The position numbers were made by a program, and so were the translations under genes. From NCBI RefSeq assembly GCF_001685355.1, contig NZ_CP016438.1, positions 2,170,001-2,234,000 of the forward strand: a stretch of DNA of 64,000 nt, read 5' to 3'. This document shows positions 1 to 6,225 of this stretch, piece after piece. Below the pieces are notes generated by a model. That model searched no databases. It was given only the letters and a program-made list of their open reading frames with translations, and was not told the origin of the DNA. The stretch comes from Streptomyces lincolnensis. Lineage in GTDB: Bacteria > Actinomycetota > Actinomycetes > Streptomycetales > Streptomycetaceae. Position 1 is the stretch's first letter; every line of letters begins with the position of its first letter.

Positions 1-724
1 CGATCTCCTTGGCTCCGGTCTTGTAGATGGCGTGCTGGTCGCAGGTGACCAGGGCCTCGTCGTAGCGGAAGACGATCTCGTGCTGGCCCGGGTTGCACTC
101 GCCCTTGGCGGACTCGACGGTGAGGCCGGCGGCGGCCATGTCGTTGCGGATACGGCGGAGCAGTGGCTCGATACGGCCGGTGCCGAGCACCGAGTAGTCG
201 ATGTTGTACTGGTTCGCCGGCGTCAGTCCTTGGTAGCCCGCGTCCCAGGCCTGCTCGTAGGTGTCCTTGAAGACGATGAACTCCAGCTCGGTGCCGACCT
301 GGGCGGTGAAGCCGTGCTCGGCCAGGCGTTCCAGCTGGCGGCGCAGGATCTGGCGGGGGGCGGCGACCACCGGGGAGCCGTCGTTCCAGGCGAGGTCGGC
401 GATCAGCATGGCCGTGCCCGCGTTCCAGGGGACGCGGCGCAGGGTGGACAGGTCCGGGTGCATGGCGAAGTCGCCGTAGCCGCGGTCCCAGGAGGACATC
501 GCGTAGCCGTCGACGGTGTTCATCTCGGTGTCGACGGCGAGGAGGTAGTTGCAGCCCTCGGTGCCGTGCTGGAGGACCTCGTCGAGGAAGAAGCGGGCGG
601 CGAACCGCTTGCCCTGGAGTCGCCCTTGCATGTCGGGGAACGCCAGGACGACAGTGTCGATCTCACCGCCCGCGACGAGGGCGTGCAGCTCCTCGACGCC
701 GAGCGGGGGTGTGCGGTCTGCCAC
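1..724 (-). CDS. glnA4: Glutamine synthetase-like gamma-glutamylamide synthetase, GlnA4 type (3' end outside window)
   Basis: The frame is open from a GTG at 724 to the window edge, giving the first 241 residues. AAGGAG lies 7 nt before the GTG. The N-terminal beta-grasp region is followed by the start of the catalytic barrel, including the metal-binding run GTELEFIVFKD and the ECNPGQHE segment that corresponds to the E-x-GPGQ-[HY]E part of the glutamine synthetase active site. It is divergent from a GntR regulator, with a PuuD-type hydrolase next. This order matches, from memory, SCO1613-1615 of S. coelicolor, where GlnA4 glutamylates ethanolamine rather than ammonia. That substrate is inferred from synteny; the sequence itself shows only the family. 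Confidence 0.85.
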   Translation of the reverse strand, partial: MADRTPPLGVEELHALVAGGEIDTVVLAFPDMQGRLQGKRFAARFFLDEVLQHGTEGCNYLLAVDTEMNTVDGYAMSSWDRGYGDFAMHPDLSTLRRVPWNAGTAMLIADLAWNDGSPVVAAPRQILRRQLERLAEHGFTAQVGTELEFIVFKDTYEQAWDAGYQGLTPANQYNIDYSVLGTGRIEPLLRRIRNDMAAAGLTVESAKGECNPGQHEIVFRYDEALVTCDQHAIYKTGAKEI

Positions 725-819
725 GGGAAAGCTCCTTCGGCTTCTTCGCGCTGTATCGGCCGGGCCGGGAGCCATAAGGTATTGCGGAGAACCATTGCTT
801 GGGAAGGGGGTACGGCCAT

Positions 820-1554
820 ATGTCGGTGGGCGCTGACGGCGGGCCGGACGACCGGTTGACGCCGGTGCTGCGACCGGTGCGGGCGGGCAACGGTTTCGAG
901 GAGGCCCTGGAGCAGATCCTCCAGGTCGTCCGGCTGGGTCTGGTGCCGGGGGGCGAGCGGCTGCCGGCGGAGCGGGAGCTGGCCGAGCGGCTCGGGATCA
1001 GCCGGGTGACGCTGCGCGAGGTCCTCAAGGTGCTCCAGGACCAGGGGCTGGTGGAGTCGCGGCGCGGCCGGTACGGCGGAACGTTCGTCCTGTCCCGCGC
1101 GGACGCGGGCGGCGAGGACGAGCTGCGGCGGCGGATCAACGCGGTCGACATCGAGGACGTACTGCGCTTCAGGGAGGTGCTGGAGGTGGGCGCGGCGGGG
1201 CTGTGCGCCACGCACGGTCTCTCGGCGGAGCAGGCGGACCGGCTGCGGCAGGCGCTGGCCGCCACGCAGGACGCGCCGCTGTCGGAGTACCGCCGCCTGG
1301 ACACGCTGCTCCACCTCACGCTCGCCGAGTTGTGCGGGTCGCCGACGCTGACCGCGCAGTACGCGGCGGCCCGGGCCTCGGTGAACGGACTGCTGGACTG
1401 CATCCCGCTGCTGGTGCGCAACCTGGAGCACTCGCAGCGCCAGCACACCGCGCTGGTCGAGGCGGTGCTCGACGGCGACGCCGACGGGGCGCGGGAGATG
1501 ATGCGCGAGCACTGCGCGGGGACGGCGGCCCTTCTCAGGGGCTTCCTGGCGTGA
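820..1554 (+). CDS. GntR/FadR-family transcriptional regulator
   Basis: A 244-residue protein with an N-terminal winged helix-turn-helix (about residues 30-95; the recognition region ERLGISRVTLREVLKVLQ is near 56-73) and an alpha-helical FCD ligand-binding domain (about 105-235). The ATG at 820 is preceded by GGAAGGGGG about 9 nt upstream, so the in-frame TTG at 799 was not used. It is divergent from the glnA4-type gene (gap 725-819) and followed after about 50 nt by the PuuD-like gene. It is therefore the natural candidate regulator of this amine-nitrogen unit. The ligand is unknown. Confidence 0.9.
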   Translation: MSVGADGGPDDRLTPVLRPVRAGNGFEEALEQILQVVRLGLVPGGERLPAERELAERLGISRVTLREVLKVLQDQGLVESRRGRYGGTFVLSRADAGGEDELRRRINAVDIEDVLRFREVLEVGAAGLCATHGLSAEQADRLRQALAATQDAPLSEYRRLDTLLHLTLAELCGSPTLTAQYAAARASVNGLLDCIPLLVRNLEHSQRQHTALVEAVLDGDADGAREMMREHCAGTAALLRGFLA

Positions 1555-1603
1555 TCTCCTTGGAAAGGTATCCGGATGGTCCATTGAGCGGATGGAGGGG
1601 CGC

Positions 1604-2320
1604 ATGGGCGGCAGGCCGCTGATCGGTGTCAGTACCTATCTGGAGTCCGGGGCGCGCTGGGGCGTGTGGGAGCTGGAGGCGGCGCTCCTCCCGGCCGGGT
1701 ATCCGCGCCTGGTGCAGCGGGCCGGCGGGCTGGCCGCCATGCTCCCGCCGGACGCGCCGGAGCACGCGGCCGCGACCGTGGCCCGCCTCGACGGTCTGGT
1801 GATCGCGGGCGGTCCGGACGTCGAGCCGGTGCGCTACGGCGCCGAGCGCGACCCGCGCACGGGGCCGCCGGCCCGGGAGCGCGACGCCTGGGAGCTGGCC
1901 CTGATCCGGGCGGCACTGGCCGCGGACGTACCGCTGCTCGGTATCTGCCGGGGCATGCAGCTGCTGAACGTCGCCCTCGACGGCACCCTCGTGCAGCACC
2001 TCGACGGCCACGCGGAGGTGGTCGGTGTCTTCGGCCACCACCCGGTCAAGCCGGTACCGGGCACCCGCTACGCGCAGGCCGTCCCGGAGGAGACGTCCGT
2101 GCCGACCTATCACCACCAGTCGGTGGACCGTCTCGGCACCGGCCTCCTGCCCTCGGCCCACGCGGCGGACGGCACGGTGGAAGCGATCGAACTTCCCGGC
2201 GCTTCCTGGGTGTTGGGGGTCCAGTGGCATCCGGAGATGGGCGAGGACGTACGGGTGATGCGGGCGCTGGTCGAGGCGGCGCTGTCAGCCCGTCCGGCGT
2301 TTGAGGACGAGGCCCCTTAA
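1604..2320 (+). CDS. Class I glutamine amidotransferase-like gamma-glutamyl hydrolase (PuuD family)
   Basis: This 238-residue protein has the peptidase C26 nucleophile elbow GICRGMQ with Cys115, and a C-terminal VQWHPE motif that supplies the catalytic His/Glu. PuuD proteins hydrolyse gamma-glutamylated amine intermediates such as gamma-glutamyl-GABA. Next to a glutamylamide synthetase this suggests the deglutamylation step. The ATG at 1604 was chosen because GGAGGGG lies just upstream; an ATG at 1592 is also in frame. The last 13 residues are encoded inside a Streptomyces intergenic repeat that begins near 2285, so the C-terminus is probably not conserved among orthologues. Confidence 0.88.
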   Translation: MGGRPLIGVSTYLESGARWGVWELEAALLPAGYPRLVQRAGGLAAMLPPDAPEHAAATVARLDGLVIAGGPDVEPVRYGAERDPRTGPPARERDAWELALIRAALAADVPLLGICRGMQLLNVALDGTLVQHLDGHAEVVGVFGHHPVKPVPGTRYAQAVPEETSVPTYHHQSVDRLGTGLLPSAHAADGTVEAIELPGASWVLGVQWHPEMGEDVRVMRALVEAALSARPAFEDEAP

Positions 2321-2358
2321 GGGCCGATCGGGGGCCCAGGGGGCGGAGCCCCCTGAGG
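2285..2358. repeat. Streptomyces-type intergenic repeat with GC-rich hairpins
   Basis: The segment begins with TCAGCCCGTCCGGCGTTTGA, a phrase I recognise as very frequent at Streptomyces gene ends. It continues through GAGGACGAGGCC and two GGGGGC/GCCCCC hairpins. It overlaps the 3' end of the PuuD-like gene and probably also ends its transcript. The family assignment is from memory. Confidence 0.6.
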
Positions 2359-2415
2359 ATGGGACGGGTAGGGGCGGGGGCGGCGGGGGCGAAATCCAAG
2401 GACCCGCACTTCCAC

Positions 2416-3360
2416 CTACCCCCGCGTCAACGACAGCAGCTCCCGAGCCGGCCCCACCGGCCGATGCCCGGTCGGCCACACCGCCCTCAGGTCCCGCGCC
2501 AGGGACACCCCTTCCACCGGCACCCGCACCAGGCGCCGCATGGCGAGTTCCTCCCCCACGGCCAGCTCGCTGAGTACGGCGGGACCGGCTCCGCTGACCG
2601 CCGCCGCCTTCACCGCCGTGGTGGAGGAGAGCTCGATGAGCGGCCGGGCCAGGCCGCCCAGCGCGGCGTCGAGGACCTGCCGGGTCCCCGAGCCCTTCTC
2701 GCGGAGGATCAGGGGGGTCGCCGCCAGTTCCGACGCCTCCAGCGGACGGCCGCGGCGGGCCCAGGGGTGCCGGGGCGCGGTCACCACGATGAGGCGGTCG
2801 TGGGCGATGACGACGGAGTCCAGTGCCGTCGGGACGTTGAGCCCCTCCACGAACCCGAGGTCGGCCTCGCCGGCCAGCAGCCGTTCGGCCACGGCCGTGG
2901 AGTTGCCCGCGAGCAGGGAGACCGCGGTGTCCGGCCGCTGGGCACGCAGGGCGAGCAGCCAGCCCGGCAGCAGGTACTCGGCGATCGTCATGCTCGCCGC
3001 CACCCGCAGCCGGGAGTCCCGTCGGTCGCGCAGCGCCTGCGCCCCCGCGTCGAAGGCCTCCGCCGCCTCGACGATCCGCCGCGCCCAGTCGGTGACCAGG
3101 GCACCGGCGTCGGTGAGCCGGGAGCCGCGCGGCGACCGGTCGACCAGCGCCACCCCCAGCTGGCGTTCCATGGAGCGGATCCGGCTGCTGGCCGCGGGCT
3201 GCGTGATGCCCATCTCGCGCGCCGCCCCGCCCAGACTCCCGAGCCGGGCCACCGCCAGCAGCAGCTCCAGCGCCCCGAGGTCGGGCACCCGGTGCGCCAG
3301 CAGGCCACCGCCCGCGGACGTCCGGGAACCGTTCTGATCCTGCCCCTCCACGCCGCTCAT
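2416..3360 (-). CDS. LysR-family transcriptional regulator
   Basis: A 314-residue LysR protein. The winged HTH lies at about residues 28-88 (LGGAAREMGITQPAASSRI is the recognition region), followed by a linker helix and a periplasmic-binding-like effector domain to the C-terminus. The start at 3360 leaves an unconserved 24-residue N-terminal extension, and a shorter start is possible. It is divergent from the TDT transporter gene at 3431 with a 70-nt shared promoter region, the usual arrangement for a LysR protein controlling its neighbour. The inducer is not evident. Confidence 0.92.
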   Translation of the reverse strand: MSGVEGQDQNGSRTSAGGGLLAHRVPDLGALELLLAVARLGSLGGAAREMGITQPAASSRIRSMERQLGVALVDRSPRGSRLTDAGALVTDWARRIVEAAEAFDAGAQALRDRRDSRLRVAASMTIAEYLLPGWLLALRAQRPDTAVSLLAGNSTAVAERLLAGEADLGFVEGLNVPTALDSVVIAHDRLIVVTAPRHPWARRGRPLEASELAATPLILREKGSGTRQVLDAALGGLARPLIELSSTTAVKAAAVSGAGPAVLSELAVGEELAMRRLVRVPVEGVSLARDLRAVWPTGHRPVGPARELLSLTRG

Positions 3361-3374
3361 AAAGACAGCTTATG
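3358..3374. promoter_or_regulatory. Possible LysR operator (CATAA-N7-TTATG)
   Basis: An interrupted palindrome, CATAA then 7 nt then TTATG, overlaps the LysR start codon in the divergent intergenic region. It fits the loose T-N11-A pattern of LysR sites, but palindromes of this length occur by chance. Confidence 0.3.
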
Positions 3375-3430
3375 CCCTCATAGAGTCATACTCCCTGGTA
3401 GGGGCTCTCCGTGGACGAGACGGTGGACAC

Positions 3431-4612
3431 ATGCTCACCGCAGCCCGTCCGGCCCGCCCCCTCCCCCGTGCCACCGCACACCTCCCGCGCGCCCGGACCG
3501 TCCGTCACCTCGGACCGAACTGGTACGCCACCGTCATGGGCACCGCGATCGTCGCCACCGCCGGCGCCGCGCTCCCGGTGCGCCTGCCCGGCCTGCGCAC
3601 CGCGTGCGCAGCCGTCTGGGCGCTCTCCCTGCTCCTGCTGCTCGCGCTGCTCGGCGCCCGGGCCCTGCACTGGCGGCACCACCGCGACCAGGCCCGCGCC
3701 CACCTCCTCGACCCGGCCGTCGCCCCTTTCTACGGCTGTCTGGCGATGGCCCTGCTCGCGGTCGGCGGCGGCGCCGTCACCGTCGGCGCGGACTGGATCG
3801 GCACGGGGGCGGCCGTCGCGCTCGACGCCGTGCTGTTCGGCGCCGGGACGGCCGTGGGACTCACGGCCGCCGTGGCCGTGCCGTACCTGATGGCCGTACG
3901 CCATCGGATCGAGCCCGGGCAGGCGTCACCGGTGTGGCTGCTGCCGGTCGTCGCGCCGATGGTGTCGGCGGCGCTCGGGCCGCTGCTGGTGCCGCATCTG
4001 CCGCCCGGGCAGCCGCGGGAGACCCTGCTGCTGGCCTGTTTCGCGATGTTCGGGCTGAGTCTGCTCGCCACCCTGGTCATGCTGCCGATGGTCTTCGCCC
4101 GGCTGCTCACCGCCGGACCGCTGCCCCTCGCGCTGACGCCGACGCTGTTCCTGGTGCTGGGCCCGCTCGGGCAGTCGACCACCGCCGTCGGCAAGTTCGC
4201 GGAGGTGGCGCCCGGGGTGGTGGCGGCTCCCTACAGCCGGGGCTTCGACGTTCTCGCGGTCCTGTACGGCGTCCCCGTGATGGGCTTCGCGCTGCTGTGG
4301 TTCGGTCTCGCCACCGCCCATGTCGTACGGGCCCGACGGCACGGCATGCGCTTCGCGATGACCTGGTGGGCGTTCACCTTCCCGGTCGGCACCTGTGTCA
4401 CCGGCGCCGAGGCGCTGGCCCGGCACACCGGGCTGCTCGCCTACGACTGGATCGCGGTCGGGCTGTACGTCGTGCTCGTCGCCGCCTGGGCCACCGCCGC
4501 CGTGCACACCGCGCGCGGCCTGGTCAGCGGCGAGCTGCTCGCAGCGCCTCGTCCAGCATCCGGGGCGCCTCGGCCAGCGACGGGCCGTACCACGTCAGAA
4601 GCCGGCCGCTGA
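3431..4612 (+). CDS. TDT-family (TehA-like) transporter
   Basis: A 393-residue integral membrane protein with about ten hydrophobic segments from residue 30 to 375, such as GTAIVATAGAALPV and ALLWFGLATAHVV. This is the layout of the tellurite-resistance/dicarboxylate transporter (TehA/Mae1/SLAC1) family. Members move C4-dicarboxylates, sulfite or anions, and the substrate here cannot be read from sequence. The divergent LysR gene probably regulates it. The hydrophilic last 25 residues overlap, on the opposite strand, the 3' end of the BtuF-like gene (4524-4612), so the two are convergent and share 89 bp. Confidence 0.82.
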   Translation: MLTAARPARPLPRATAHLPRARTVRHLGPNWYATVMGTAIVATAGAALPVRLPGLRTACAAVWALSLLLLLALLGARALHWRHHRDQARAHLLDPAVAPFYGCLAMALLAVGGGAVTVGADWIGTGAAVALDAVLFGAGTAVGLTAAVAVPYLMAVRHRIEPGQASPVWLLPVVAPMVSAALGPLLVPHLPPGQPRETLLLACFAMFGLSLLATLVMLPMVFARLLTAGPLPLALTPTLFLVLGPLGQSTTAVGKFAEVAPGVVAAPYSRGFDVLAVLYGVPVMGFALLWFGLATAHVVRARRHGMRFAMTWWAFTFPVGTCVTGAEALARHTGLLAYDWIAVGLYVVLVAAWATAAVHTARGLVSGELLAAPRPASGAPRPATGRTTSEAGR

Positions 4613-5246
4613 CCAGCGCGCAGGGCAGGTCGCCGAACGCCTCGGGGCCGTCGTCGGCGGCGAAGCGGTAGGGCTCGTCCGGCAGCACCACGAGGTCGGG
4701 GCGGGCCGCCCGGAGCTCCTCTACCGGGATCCGGGGATAGCGCTCGGCATGCTCGGCGTACACGTGATCGACGCCCAGCCGGGCCAGCACGTCCCCGGCG
4801 AAGGTGTCGCGCCCGAGCACCATCCAGGGCCGCCGCCAGATCGGTACGACGGCCGTGCGTCGCGGGCCGGTCCCGGGAACCCGGTCCGTCCAGGCCGCCT
4901 CCGCCTCGTCCAGCCACCTCGGCCGGGTGGCCGCGCCGCACGCCCGCAGCACCCGTGCCAGCTCCCGGAAGGCCTGCGGGACGTCCCGCACCTCGGTGAC
5001 CAGCACCTCGATCCCGGCCGCGCGCAGGGCGTCGAGATCCGGCCGCCGGTTCTCCTCCTCGTTGGCGATCACCAGGTCGGGGGCGAGGGCTGCGATCCGG
5101 TCGGTCGCGGGGTTCTTGGTGCCGCCGATCCGGGTGACGGCGAGGTCCGCCGGGTGGGAGCACCAGTCCGTCGCGCCGACCAGGGCCCCGGGGAGCGTCG
5201 CGGCCACCGCCTCCGTCAGCGACGGGACCAGCGAGACGATCCTCAC
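4524..5246 (-). CDS. Helical-backbone metal receptor / BtuF-like cobalamin-binding protein, no export signal
   Basis: A 240-residue protein of the periplasmic-binding TroA/BtuF superfamily: it opens with RIVSLVPSLTEAVAATL and contains IGGTKNPATDRIAALAPDLV, both typical. It has no signal peptide or lipobox, so unlike true BtuF it should be cytoplasmic. The GTG start at 5246 overlaps the TGA of the upstream XRE-cupin gene (GTGA), showing translational coupling. The 3' end overlaps the convergent TDT gene by 89 bp. The ligand may be a metal chelate or corrinoid. No B12 riboswitch was seen upstream. Confidence 0.8.
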   Translation of the reverse strand: MRIVSLVPSLTEAVAATLPGALVGATDWCSHPADLAVTRIGGTKNPATDRIAALAPDLVIANEEENRRPDLDALRAAGIEVLVTEVRDVPQAFRELARVLRACGAATRPRWLDEAEAAWTDRVPGTGPRRTAVVPIWRRPWMVLGRDTFAGDVLARLGVDHVYAEHAERYPRIPVEELRAARPDLVVLPDEPYRFAADDGPEAFGDLPCALVSGRLLTWYGPSLAEAPRMLDEALRAARR

Positions 5247-5812
5247 CGGCGTGGCCGGTCCTGGACCGCCTCGATGTGCTCGGCCACCGCGACGACGACC
5301 ACCCGGGTGTCCGACACGGTCGCCCGCCAGCGGTGCCGCACACCGCCGGTGAGGTACAGGGTGTCCCCGCGTCCGAGGCGGTAGGCGCGGCCCTCGGCCT
5401 CGATCTCCACCGCGCCGTCGGCGACGTACATCAACTGGTCGTTGCGGTACTGGAACTCACGGCCCGCGTCGTGGTCCCCGGTGAACTCCGAGGCGTGCAT
5501 CTGGTGGTGACCGCGCACCAGGGAGCGCACCTGGGGCGCGTACTCCGGATCGGCCTGCTCCGCGCGGACGACGTCGACGCTGCACGCCGGATCGGCGGCC
5601 GCGAGGAGTTCGACGGCGGTGGTGCGCAGGGCGTCGGCGACCTTCTCCAGGGAGCCGGTGCTGGGCCGGGCCCGGTCGTTCTCGATCTGGCTCAGGAAGG
5701 GCACCGACAGACCGCTGCGTTCGGCCACGACGGCGAGGGTGAGCTCCAGTGCCCGACGCCGACGGCGTACGGCGGCGCCCACCCGGAGGGGCTGTTCTTT
5801 GTGGTCGCCCAT
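5243..5812 (-). CDS. XRE-family regulator with C-terminal cupin domain
   Basis: A 189-residue protein with an HTH_3 domain at residues 8-68 (LSVPFLSQIENDRARPS is the recognition segment) and a small cupin barrel at about 110-180 (YVADGAVEIEAEGRAYRLG). This fusion type often senses small molecules such as amines or amino acids (PuuR-like). The start at 5812 has GGAGGGAG about 8 nt upstream; a longer frame to 5914 lacks such a site. It is translationally coupled to the BtuF-like gene downstream, so they form one transcript. Confidence 0.88.
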   Translation of the reverse strand: MGDHKEQPLRVGAAVRRRRRALELTLAVVAERSGLSVPFLSQIENDRARPSTGSLEKVADALRTTAVELLAAADPACSVDVVRAEQADPEYAPQVRSLVRGHHQMHASEFTGDHDAGREFQYRNDQLMYVADGAVEIEAEGRAYRLGRGDTLYLTGGVRHRWRATVSDTRVVVVAVAEHIEAVQDRPRR

Positions 5813-6149
5813 CGCTCCGGCTCCCTCCTCAGCTCGTCGGTCCGCGGTCTGTCGCGTCACGGTGCGGGTGCACCGCTTCTGTTGAGTTGTCTGCACCCTA
5901 CGCAGGTTCGGCAAACCGTTTCACGTGCCCGCCGCATCCCTGTCACACGGCGTGCGACCGGACCTCCCGGTTCTCGCCAGTGTTTCGGACCCCGTACGCC
6001 CCGGTGAGGGCCCCGGCCGTCGGCTCAGGGCGCGATCTCGGGCTCCCGGCCGCCGAAGTGACCCCGTCGGTGCCGAAGTTCGGGCGAGGGGATAGCCCTC
6101 CGTGGTTGGCCGGATCCCTTCCGTGGGTGCGGGGCGTGTCCCGGCATGA

Positions 6150-6208
6150 CCCGAGGGGCGGGCCGCACCACACGCTGTCAGGACGCGTGGGGAGGCCCGC
6201 CCCTCGGG
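6150..6208. terminator. Hairpin terminator downstream of the betaine transporter
   Basis: Perfect 15-bp inverted repeat: CCCGAGGGGCGGGCC at 6150-6164 pairs with GGCCCGCCCCTCGGG at 6194-6208. It lies 17 bp beyond the stop of the permease/binding protein gene. There is no U-tract, as usual in Streptomyces. The preceding stretch 5813-6149 shows no convincing gene and holds the XRE-cupin promoter. Confidence 0.75.
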
Positions 6209-6225
6209 AGGCGGTGGTGCGGCCG

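Noticed and set aside
725..819. GlnR-binding site upstream of the glnA4-type gene
   Set aside because: No clear GTnAC-n6-GAAAC pattern was found in the divergent gap, so no nitrogen-regulator site is claimed.
5247..5320. Cobalamin riboswitch controlling the BtuF-like gene
   Set aside because: The upstream DNA is coding sequence of the XRE-cupin gene with a 4-nt overlap, leaving no leader for a riboswitch.
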